A stretch of 37,092 nucleotides of DNA. Origin: Betaproteobacteria bacterium. GTDB lineage: Bacteria; Pseudomonadota; Gammaproteobacteria; Burkholderiales; Burkholderiaceae_C. Below, piece by piece: positions 19,601 to 28,049 of this stretch. The notes beneath the pieces are model-generated. The model was not told the origin of the DNA. It worked only from the letters and a program-made list of their open reading frames with translations, and made no database searches. Position 1 is the first letter of the stretch; the number at the start of each line of letters is the position of its first letter. A program made the position numbers and the translations under genes. The DNA lies in assembly GCA_009927495.1 (NCBI GenBank), contig RFMX01000296.1:1-37092 (forward strand), read 5' to 3'.

Positions 19601-19860
19601 AGAATTGGCCTCGATGTGTTCAATGTCATTCACAGTCGTGGTTAAGACCCGTTGGTACAAGGTAGTGATACGACCCGCCATTTGGTCTGGTGGTAACCGG
19701 TGTACGCCCAAGCCACAGCAATCACGGGTATGCGTATTTCAGGAAAAATATCTGTTGGTGTTCGCAAGGCCGCTAAGGGGCCGAGTACCAACATCAAAAG
19801 CGCCATCACCACAAATGTATAAGGCCGTTTAAGGGCTACGCCCACCACATCTACCAGCAT
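16658..19860 (-). CDS. RND family efflux permease, apparent -1 frameshift near 19695
   Basis: Long ORF 16658..19711 with complete RND motifs; the N-terminal 50 residues MLVDVVGVALKRPYTFVVMALLMLVLGPLAALRTPTDIFPEIRIPVIAVAWAYTG lie in another frame (ORF 19642..19860) and join as AYTG-LPPDQMAGRI. Confidence 0.9.
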
Positions 19861-19882
19861 ACTTCTTGGCCCTTTAGTTCAT

Positions 19883-20428
19883 TCAAAATAAGCTCAACAC
19901 CCAAGCCGCATCCTTGTTGCTCGGGAACACAGGGTAATGTACTTGCTGAATCACGCCGTCGTTAGCCACCATGGTCAGTCTTTTGATCAAAGTCTTTCCT
20001 TCAATAATGAAGGTGGGTAAATGCAAGGCTTTTTGAAGTTGAAGTTGGACATCACTGAGCACAGGAAAAGGCAGTTGCAAGCGTTCGGCTAATTCTTGCT
20101 GGTAGGGCGTGGATTGCGTACTCAGGCCAAACACTTTGACACCTAAGGCTTTAAGGGCAGGGTGTGCTTCTTTGTAGGCATTGGACTGGGGGGTACAACC
20201 GCGTGCTCCCGGTATTTGGTCCCAGCCAGATGGCAAGGGTACACCGGGTACGCCTGTCATGGGGTAGCAGTAAATCACAATCCAGCCCTTTAAGTTACCG
20301 ACATCGACTTGCGCACCATCCGTCCCCATCAGCGTGACAGACGGCAGTGACATGCCCTTCAAATGTTGGGCGGCACCATCGTCTTGTGGAACTGGCAGGT
20401 TATCGGGGGTGGTGTTGTAGTTAGACAT
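19883..20428 (-). CDS. peroxiredoxin/redoxin family protein
   Basis: LPSVTLMGTDGAQVDVGNLKGWIVIYCYPMTGVPG...GARGCTPQ...FGLSTQSTPYQQELAERLQLPFPVLSD; start set at MSNYNTTPDN. Confidence 0.85.
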   Translation of the reverse strand: MSNYNTTPDNLPVPQDDGAAQHLKGMSLPSVTLMGTDGAQVDVGNLKGWIVIYCYPMTGVPGVPLPSGWDQIPGARGCTPQSNAYKEAHPALKALGVKVFGLSTQSTPYQQELAERLQLPFPVLSDVQLQLQKALHLPTFIIEGKTLIKRLTMVANDGVIQQVHYPVFPSNKDAAWVLSLF

Positions 20429-20496
20429 AACTTTGTATCCAGTGGCGACATCGCTATTTTCACCGAGCAATACCTAAACGACTTGGCGCCTTAGTG

Positions 20497-21981
20497 TCAG
20501 CCAGGTAAAAGAACCAGTGAGCCTGTGCTTTGACGAGATTCAAGCCTTGCGTGTGCTGTCGCTGCTTCTTTCAAGGCAAATTGCTCTGTTTGTACAGGCA
20601 GCAAAATACCGTCACGAAAGGCCTGCCAAACTCGCTCAGCCCTTTGGTTAAGCACAGCATGGGTTGCTACATAAGCAAATGCAACGGGTCGAGAAAAACT
20701 GACCGATTTCCCCACCAACCAATCGGGAGAAATAGGTTGCAGCGGACCACTTGCCTGGCCCAAACTGATCCAATGGCCACAAGGTGCAAGAGCCGCAAAA
20801 TTTTCTTCTCTTGCGGCATCCCCAAGACCGTCAATGATGACATCGGCTCCTTGTGAAATGTGGTGAACTGCGGCGCTGAATGTGTAATCTGATGTGACGA
20901 TGACATGCTGGCACCCATTGTCACGTGCAATACGTGCTTTGGCCTCAGAGCTCACGGTACCCATGACCAAAGCACCCATGTTTCGTGCCCATGCGCAAAC
21001 CAATGTCCCTACGCCACCTGCTGCTGCATGTACTAAGAGCCGGGTTCCTGCTTTGACTCGCCCAAGGTCGCGCAACAAATAATCTGCTGTGATGCCTTTG
21101 AGCAAGCTTGCTGCTGCTGTCCCGTCATCAATGCCAGCGCCTAAACGCACGGTCCAAGCCACAGGCACATTGCGAACCGAGGTGTAAGAGCCAGGGGCAG
21201 GGCCCATGTAAGCAACTCTGTCCCCTGGCAAAAGACTGGTCACATCAGGACCCACATCAATCACCTCACCGGCTGCTTCCATGCCAGGTGTTCCGGGGAG
21301 GGGAAGTAGTTCCGGAATCCAACCCTTGCGTAAATAGATGTCAAGGTAATTCACGCCTATGGCGGTTTGTCGAATCCGAACCTCTCCAACCCCAGGGGGA
21401 GGAACCTCTGAGGATTCAGCACGCAATTGAACAGCATCGCCATATTCACGCACTTTGATGGTCTGGGCGACAACGGGCGAAGCTTGAAGAACAGGCTTTG
21501 TACTGGTAGGGCGCAAATGACTTCGCCCTGCGTTGCTGCCTAATTGCAAATGACGTTTGAGGTTGGCAAACCCAGCTTCGTAGACCCCCTGAGCCACCAT
21601 ATTGCGCAGATCTGCTTCCATGCCAGGCGGGGTCGCAAAAGAAGAAGCCCAGTGCCAAAAAGTGCGTTGCCCATCGGTCACGGGTTTTAAAGTGATGGTG
21701 GCAACATAGCGTTGTAATGGAACTGTCGCCTCGATAATCGTATAAGTGCTGACGTAGTCTTTGTCGGACAGACTCAGCAGCATTTCTCTAATGTGATTGC
21801 CGTCTTGCAAAGTGAAGTTACGCACACACCCTACACGATCACTGGGTTTGCCGTCCTCAATTTCACTGTGGTCAACCACTTCATGCCATCGGTCATGGCT
21901 GTTGAAGTCGCGTAAAACAGCCCACACCCTCTCTATGGGGGCGTCGATCACTGTCGAGCGGACAACTTTTTGCAAAGCCAT
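20497..21981 (-). CDS. fusion protein: N-terminal SRPBCC domain + C-terminal quinone oxidoreductase (zinc-type ADH-like MDR)
   Basis: Residues 1-145 are homologous to the adjacent SRPBCC protein; residues ~175-494 contain GVGEVRIRQTAIGVNYLDIYLRKG, GMEAAGEVIDVG, VHAAAGGVGTLVCAWARNMGA. Confidence 0.9.
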   Translation of the reverse strand: MALQKVVRSTVIDAPIERVWAVLRDFNSHDRWHEVVDHSEIEDGKPSDRVGCVRNFTLQDGNHIREMLLSLSDKDYVSTYTIIEATVPLQRYVATITLKPVTDGQRTFWHWASSFATPPGMEADLRNMVAQGVYEAGFANLKRHLQLGSNAGRSHLRPTSTKPVLQASPVVAQTIKVREYGDAVQLRAESSEVPPPGVGEVRIRQTAIGVNYLDIYLRKGWIPELLPLPGTPGMEAAGEVIDVGPDVTSLLPGDRVAYMGPAPGSYTSVRNVPVAWTVRLGAGIDDGTAAASLLKGITADYLLRDLGRVKAGTRLLVHAAAGGVGTLVCAWARNMGALVMGTVSSEAKARIARDNGCQHVIVTSDYTFSAAVHHISQGADVIIDGLGDAAREENFAALAPCGHWISLGQASGPLQPISPDWLVGKSVSFSRPVAFAYVATHAVLNQRAERVWQAFRDGILLPVQTEQFALKEAATAHARLESRQSTGSLVLLPG

Positions 21982-22424
21982 TAGCGGCGGGTAGAGAAGT
22001 GGCGTTTCAGTGCGTCAAACCCAGCTTGAAAAACACCCTGTCCAATCGAGTTAGACAACTCTGCTTCGCGCTGTGGCGGGCAGTCAAATTCGGCACTCCA
22101 CTCGGCAAAGCATCGTCCACCATCGGTGATAGGCGTTAACTTGATGGTCGCGACATAGTTGTCTACCCCCATAGGGCTTTCCAATATGCTGTAAGTGCAG
22201 GTGAAGTCGTAGTCTGACAACGCGAGCAAACGCTCTCGAATCAGGCCACCATCGCGCAGGTGAAAGTAACGAATGCAGCCGACACGGTCTGATGCTTGGT
22301 TGTTTTCAATGCGACTGTCAGCAATCGCGGGATGCCACTGGGGCAAGGCATTGAAGTCGCGAATTTTGGCCCAGACAGCATCTGCACTCGCATCAATCAC
22401 GCTGGAGGTGTAGACCTGAATCAA
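21981..22424 (-). CDS. SRPBCC family (START-like) protein
   Basis: IDASADAVWAKIRDFNALPQWHPAI...; TAATG junction with the downstream fusion gene. Confidence 0.88.
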   Translation of the reverse strand: MIQVYTSSVIDASADAVWAKIRDFNALPQWHPAIADSRIENNQASDRVGCIRYFHLRDGGLIRERLLALSDYDFTCTYSILESPMGVDNYVATIKLTPITDGGRCFAEWSAEFDCPPQREAELSNSIGQGVFQAGFDALKRHFSTRR

Positions 22425-22428
22425 AACT

Positions 22429-24132
22429 CTACTCCTTGAGTGCAGGTGTTGTGACGGGATCGCTCATGCCAGCATTGGCCCCAGATACGCCTGAGACCAA
22501 GCGCTGAATGTCACCCCCTTCAAGGCCGATTTCTTTCAGGAGCTGGTCAACAATGGGCGCTTGTGCTCTAAAGCGCAAAGCAGAATTGACAATGCCATCT
22601 GCAAAACCTGCTTGACCACCATGGTCTCCTCCACCATGCCCGCCACCGCCAGCTAAGCCGTCGACATGCATGATTTTGATGCCCTCGATACGCTCCATCG
22701 GGCGCACCGATTCTCGAATAATGGCCTCAGCCTTTTCAACCAAGCGCATACGCAAAGCAGAAGCCCTAGCTTCAGGTGTCAAGGTGTTGTGCGCCTTGTT
22801 CATCAACATCAATGATTCAGCCTCAACTTCAGCACGAATACGTTGAGCCATAGCGCGAATTTTTTCTGCATCGGCATCGGCCTGTGCATTAGCGCGAATC
22901 GCGGCCCCACGACTGGCGCTGGCGTTTTCTTCAGCCTGTGCAGTTTGCACAATTCGCATGGTTTCACGCTCAATATCTTGCTGGGTAGCAATCAATTCAA
23001 TTTCTTTTTGTCGATTGGCTACCTCAACTTCCCTTGCAGTGAAAACACGTTCTTCTGCACTGACAGCCAAAGCCCGAGCTTCATCTGCCTTGGCCAAAGC
23101 CTCGCTATGTTGCTTGCTTTCAACAGCAACGGCAATCGCACGTTGTTGCTCAGCCAACTCTAAAGCCTTGCGACGTTCAATTTCAATCGATTGCAATGTT
23201 TGCTCTTTTAGGATGCGTTCCTTTTCAATGGTTTCATCCGATTGGATACGCGCACTCTCTATGGACTGACGGGCAATGATTTGAGCGCTTTCTGCTTCGC
23301 GGTCGCGCTCCACACGCTCTGTCGTGAGTTCAGAGCGCTGGCGAGCCCTGGCAAACTCAACCTCCCTGTTTTGCTGCAAGCGAGCAAGTTCAGATTCGCG
23401 GTCAATGTCCAGGGACAGCTTTTCCGCCTCAAGATTTTTATTGCGAATTGCAATCAAGGTATCTTGTTCTACGTCATTGCGTTGTTTCTTGCGGTGCTCA
23501 ATTTGTTCTGTCAAACGAGTCAAACCTTCCGCGTCAAAGGCATTGCTGGGGTTGAAATACTCCATGCTGGTTTGATCGAGTTGAGTTAAAGATGCAGCTT
23601 CAAGCTCTAATCCGTTCTTGGTTAAATCTTCAGCTACTGCTTCACGTACCCGACGCACATAAGCGCCGCGCTTTTCGTGCAGTTCTTCCATGGTCATGTC
23701 TGCTGCAGCGGTACGCAGGGCGTCGACGAATTTACCTTCGATCAATTCTTTCAGGCGTTCAGGCTCCAAAGTGCGTTGCCCCAGCGTTTGCGCGGCTGCT
23801 GCCACAGATTCGGGTTTTGCTGCAACTCGAACATAAAACTCTGCAATCACATCTACACGCATACGGTCTTTGGTGATCAAAGACTTATCACGCCCCCGAA
23901 TGACCTCAAGCCTCAGAGTGTTCATATTGACAGGAATCACATCGTGCAAGATGGGGAGCACAAATGCACCACCATCCACAACCACTTTTTCTCCACCTAA
24001 TCCAGTACGTACAAATGCACGCTCTTTACTGCTGCGCAAATAAAGCCAATGCAGCAACCATACCGCGATGGCAACGACAATTGCTAAAACGATGAGGCCG
24101 AGTAAAAACTCACCAAATTGAGAGCCCGTCAT
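22429..24132 (-). CDS. flotillin/YqiK-like SPFH (band 7) membrane protein
   Basis: N-terminal TM, SPFH domain (RTGLGGEKVVVDGGAFVLPILHDVIPVNMNTLRLEV), long E/A/R-rich coiled coil; start at MTGSQF. Confidence 0.9.
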   Translation of the reverse strand: MTGSQFGEFLLGLIVLAIVVAIAVWLLHWLYLRSSKERAFVRTGLGGEKVVVDGGAFVLPILHDVIPVNMNTLRLEVIRGRDKSLITKDRMRVDVIAEFYVRVAAKPESVAAAAQTLGQRTLEPERLKELIEGKFVDALRTAAADMTMEELHEKRGAYVRRVREAVAEDLTKNGLELEAASLTQLDQTSMEYFNPSNAFDAEGLTRLTEQIEHRKKQRNDVEQDTLIAIRNKNLEAEKLSLDIDRESELARLQQNREVEFARARQRSELTTERVERDREAESAQIIARQSIESARIQSDETIEKERILKEQTLQSIEIERRKALELAEQQRAIAVAVESKQHSEALAKADEARALAVSAEERVFTAREVEVANRQKEIELIATQQDIERETMRIVQTAQAEENASASRGAAIRANAQADADAEKIRAMAQRIRAEVEAESLMLMNKAHNTLTPEARASALRMRLVEKAEAIIRESVRPMERIEGIKIMHVDGLAGGGGHGGGDHGGQAGFADGIVNSALRFRAQAPIVDQLLKEIGLEGGDIQRLVSGVSGANAGMSDPVTTPALKE

Positions 24133-24184
24133 GGTCAATTCTCCAGCATAAAAAACAAACAACAGTCAACACAAACGACACGCT

Positions 24185-25027
24185 TCATTGAAAACCTTTG
24201 CGTTTCAGATTCACAAATTGGCGAGTGGTATCCGTTAAAGCAATCTCTGTGGGGAGACGTTCCATGGAACTTGCCCCATAAAACCCGTGCAGTTGTGGGC
24301 ATTCATTCAAAATCCATTCAGCGTCTGCGGGTGACGAAATAGGGCCACCATGGCACAGCAGTAAGACATCAGGTTTGACTTTCAACGCAGCTTCACACCA
24401 CTGGTGAATGGGCTCTACACAGTCCTCAAGCTTCATGGCCGTGTCTGCGCCAATGCTCCCACCGGTGGTCAAGCCCATGTGGCACACAACGATATCCGCA
24501 CCAGCTTGCGCCATATCGGCAGCTTGGTCGCTGCTAAAGACGTAAGGCGTGGTCAACAAATCAAGGGCATGTGCTTGTCGAATAATGTCTACCTCTAGGC
24601 CATAACCCATCCCAGTCTCTTCCAAGTTGGCACGGAAAAGCCCATCAATCAGTCCAACGGTTGGAAAATTCTGAACACCTGAAAACCCAAGATGAATCAA
24701 TCGCTGCAAGAATTCTTCAGGCAGCATGAAGGGATCCGTGCTATTGACACCAGCCAATACGGGTGTGTGCTTCACAACTGGCAAAACTTCTTTGGCCATG
24801 TCACAGACGATGTCATTGGCATTGCCGTAAGCAAGTAAACCGGCCAATGATCCCCTGCCTGCCATGCGGTAGCGACCAGAGTTATAAATCACAATCAAAT
24901 CGATGCCGCCAGCTTCCTCGCATTTAGCAGACAAGCCTGTTCCAGCTCCACCGCCAATGATGGGCATACCTTGTGCAACTTTTTTGCGTAAGTTGGCAAG
25001 AATGGTTTGACGGGCGATACGTGGCAT
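24185..25027 (-). CDS. TIM-barrel protein, phosphoenolpyruvate-hydrolase-like (PF09370), Tm-1 C-terminal-domain homologue
   Basis: [54 protein letters not shown]...; conserved partner of UPF0261 proteins. Confidence 0.85.
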   Translation of the reverse strand: MPRIARQTILANLRKKVAQGMPIIGGGAGTGLSAKCEEAGGIDLIVIYNSGRYRMAGRGSLAGLLAYGNANDIVCDMAKEVLPVVKHTPVLAGVNSTDPFMLPEEFLQRLIHLGFSGVQNFPTVGLIDGLFRANLEETGMGYGLEVDIIRQAHALDLLTTPYVFSSDQAADMAQAGADIVVCHMGLTTGGSIGADTAMKLEDCVEPIHQWCEAALKVKPDVLLLCHGGPISSPADAEWILNECPQLHGFYGASSMERLPTEIALTDTTRQFVNLKRKGFQ

Positions 25028-25045
25028 GTGCTTTCCTGTTGTTGC

Positions 25046-27205
25046 TTAGGCTGATTTCGTTTGACGTTGGTTCAGGGTGCTGATGTCAAGCCATGCATCC
25101 ACCAACGCTTGTGCAAAAGCTTCATCATTGATGTGCAGAGGAAGTTTGATCAATTTGTGCTGCGCAGTTGTTCTGAAATTGGCTTGCAAAGCTGAAAACA
25201 AAGCTTGATTGGCTGCGGGATCGAAAAAAACCTGTCCTTCTTTATCGATGGCTGACACGCCTTTTTCAGGTATCAAGAACCTTACAGGTCCACGCATCGC
25301 ATTTAGCTTATTTGCGATGAACTCACCAATTTCTCGGCATTCTTCGGGGGTTGTACGCATCAAGGTGACATTGGGGTTATGTCGATACAAATTACGCCCT
25401 TTGAAACGCTCTGGCACTGTGTCATAGGGGCCAAAGTTGGCCATGTCCAAGGCGCCGCAAGAACCGACATAGGGTAAATCGACTTGAGCGAACACATCCA
25501 TGCGTGTGGGACCTGCAGACAAAGTTGCCCCGACAATTTCATCGGCAATCTCAGTGGTTGAGACATCAATAACCCCATTGAGAAGTTGAGATGCAGCCAA
25601 TTTCTCCATAGATTGACCGCCTGTTCCAGTGGCGTGAAAAACCAAGCAATCAAAACGATCCTCTAAACGCTTGGTTACAGCTTGGACGCAGGGTGTTGTT
25701 ACACCAAACATGGTGAGTCCGACAGCAGGCTTTACGGTTTCAGACCCACGGTGCTTGTGAGTCACCATGCCAGCGAGAGCATGAGCAGCATTTGACAAAA
25801 CTTTTTCGCTGATTCGGTTGATACCTTGTACATCTGTAACCGAATACATCATGCAAATATCGCTAGGCCCCACATAGGGACGCGTATCGCCTGAAGCCAT
25901 GGTTGACACCATGACTTTGGGAACCCCAATAGGCAGCACTCGCATGGCCGCTGTGGCCAAGGAAGTGCCCCCTGAGCCACCGGCAGAAATCAATCCACCG
26001 ACATCTCGGCGAGTGCGAATAAATGACTCAAAAGCCAAAGCCATTGCTGCAACACTGCTACCTCTGTCAGAGGAAAAAACAGCCTGCTCACCTTGAGGAT
26101 GGTGTCTTGCTACTTCGCGAGGATGGACTGAAGCTGGAGAGGGCCGCCCTGTTGTGGACAGATCTACCGTTACCACTCTTAGGCCGAGCTTTTCCAAGCA
26201 TTGTCTTAAAAAGAAAAGCTCTTTGCCTTTGGTATCAAAGGTGCCAGCCACATAGGCTGCCTGACTGCTGCTTGCTGCAACAGGAAAATCAAAAACTTGT
26301 GCAGGTGAAGCTGCAACTTGGGCTGTGCCTGCAGAAACCTCTGACGCGTTGAATGCCTTGGTGAATTGCTGACTGAATGGAATATCTTCTGAACTGTAGG
26401 CACGCTGTACACGCACAACAGTAGCAGGTTCATTGATGGCAGGCTCCACAGGTGCTTCATCAAACACTTCCCCAGAAGCACGCAGACCAAGCAGACGCTC
26501 TTGCAAACCTTTGTCATGGGCCAACTCAACAGCTGGCATTTCATCTTGTATGCGCCCATTGACCATCACAGCTACACGGTCAGCGCTGGCAACAGCAACC
26601 CCAAGGTTTTGTTCAATCAGCAAAATAGCTATGCCGTCTTCCGTGGCAAGTTGACGCAGCGAGGCCTCCACTTGCTCAACAATCACAGGCGCCAAACCTT
26701 CTGTAGGCTCATCCATGATCAAAATACGTGGTCTCAAAAGCAGTGCTCGACCAATAGCCAACATTTGCTGTTCACCGCCGGAAAGCTGAGTGCCTCCGTT
26801 GTTTTTTCTTTCGGCTAATCGAGGAAACATCGCATACACGCGGTCAACATCGTTACGCTGAGGAGCAACCAAACGCAAGGTTTCATCAACGGTCAATGAA
26901 GGCCAAACACGCCGACCTTGAGGAACATAGGCCATGCCACGTCGGGTGATTTCATGGGGTGATTTGCCCAAAATTTCTTCACCCGCTAAGCGCACGCTGC
27001 CACTTGCATTCACCAACCCTGTGAGCGCATTGCAAAGTGTAGATTTGCCCATGCCATTGCGACCCACAATGCCTAAAACCCCTTGACTTAATGACAACGA
27101 GATGCCCTGTAGTACATGGGCTTGGCCGTAGTACACATGCAAATCCTCAACCACCAACAAAGGTCCTTTGAAGGTTCTAGTGGGAGCTTCACCAAACCAG
27201 GCCAT
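25046..27205 (-). CDS. fusion protein: LivF-type ABC ATPase + UPF0261/Tm-1-like ATP-binding domain
   Basis: Residues ~15-245: GRNGMGKST Walker A, LSGGEQQMLAIGRAL signature, ILIMDEP Walker B. Residues ~317-705: AAYVAGTFDTKGKELFFLRQCLEKLGLRVVTVDLST, GGLISAGGSGGTSLATAAMRVLPIGVPKVMVSTMASGD of UPF0261. Confidence 0.92.
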   Translation of the reverse strand: MAWFGEAPTRTFKGPLLVVEDLHVYYGQAHVLQGISLSLSQGVLGIVGRNGMGKSTLCNALTGLVNASGSVRLAGEEILGKSPHEITRRGMAYVPQGRRVWPSLTVDETLRLVAPQRNDVDRVYAMFPRLAERKNNGGTQLSGGEQQMLAIGRALLLRPRILIMDEPTEGLAPVIVEQVEASLRQLATEDGIAILLIEQNLGVAVASADRVAVMVNGRIQDEMPAVELAHDKGLQERLLGLRASGEVFDEAPVEPAINEPATVVRVQRAYSSEDIPFSQQFTKAFNASEVSAGTAQVAASPAQVFDFPVAASSSQAAYVAGTFDTKGKELFFLRQCLEKLGLRVVTVDLSTTGRPSPASVHPREVARHHPQGEQAVFSSDRGSSVAAMALAFESFIRTRRDVGGLISAGGSGGTSLATAAMRVLPIGVPKVMVSTMASGDTRPYVGPSDICMMYSVTDVQGINRISEKVLSNAAHALAGMVTHKHRGSETVKPAVGLTMFGVTTPCVQAVTKRLEDRFDCLVFHATGTGGQSMEKLAASQLLNGVIDVSTTEIADEIVGATLSAGPTRMDVFAQVDLPYVGSCGALDMANFGPYDTVPERFKGRNLYRHNPNVTLMRTTPEECREIGEFIANKLNAMRGPVRFLIPEKGVSAIDKEGQVFFDPAANQALFSALQANFRTTAQHKLIKLPLHINDEAFAQALVDAWLDISTLNQRQTKSA

Positions 27206-28032
27206 CAGTGTTTGCCCCCCATATAGATCGCTTGCACCTGGGCATCGTTTTCAATCTCAGATGGCGTTCCAGTTTTAATTACGGCGCCGTTATGCATCAC
27301 AGTAACTTTTTCAACCACACGCAAAGCAATTTCTAAATCGTGCTCTATCAGTACAAAGCTCATGTGTGAGGGAAGAGAAATAAGCAGTTTGACCAACTCT
27401 CTTCGCTCAGCAGGTGATAAACCCGCTGCAGGTTCATCAAACAAAATCAAGCGTGGAGCGCCTGCTAAAGCAATCGCAATTTCAAGTTGTCGCTGCTGGC
27501 CATGCGCGAGATTGCTGACCATTTCATCTGCAATATGGGTGAGGCGTCCGCGCTCTAACAACTCTTGGGTGGCTAATGTAGAGGGATGGTTTTTACTTGC
27601 CCTCCTGAAACTGAATCTTGCATTGGCCACACCTCGGACAGCAAGAAATAGGTTATCGCGCACACTAAGATCGCGGAATAAAAGTGAAGACTGGTAGGTT
27701 CGTCGCAGTCCTTTGCGGATGCGCTCAAACGGGTCCATGTAAGTGACGTCTTCACCAAAGAAACGTATACGACCCAATGTGGGTGGAAAGTCGCCGGTGA
27801 TGGCATTGAACAAGGTGGTCTTGCCCGCACCATTCGCACCCAAAATGGCACGCTTTTCACCGGCGAGAACAGATAAAGAAACATCATCCACCGCCCGCAA
27901 AGCGCCAAATGCCCGTGTCACATTTTCCAAGACCAAGGCCTCGGACGACATGAGGGGTACTTCGCTCGGCGAAGTACCTTCGGGCCGAGCCATTTCTGGC
28001 GAGCTTGAACGCAATGCGGTGATGGATGCCAT
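27205..28032 (-). CDS. LivG-type branched-chain ABC transporter ATP-binding protein
   Basis: GANGAGKTTLFNAITGDFPPTLG, LAHGQQRQLEIAIALAGAPRLILFDEPAAGLSP. Confidence 0.92.
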   Translation of the reverse strand: MASITALRSSSPEMARPEGTSPSEVPLMSSEALVLENVTRAFGALRAVDDVSLSVLAGEKRAILGANGAGKTTLFNAITGDFPPTLGRIRFFGEDVTYMDPFERIRKGLRRTYQSSLLFRDLSVRDNLFLAVRGVANARFSFRRASKNHPSTLATQELLERGRLTHIADEMVSNLAHGQQRQLEIAIALAGAPRLILFDEPAAGLSPAERRELVKLLISLPSHMSFVLIEHDLEIALRVVEKVTVMHNGAVIKTGTPSEIENDAQVQAIYMGGKH

Positions 28033-28049
28033 CTTTATCTGCCTGATGC

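Noticed and set aside
19642-19860. Separate 72-aa membrane ORF
   Set aside because: It is the N-terminus of the RND permease separated by an apparent 1-nt deletion.
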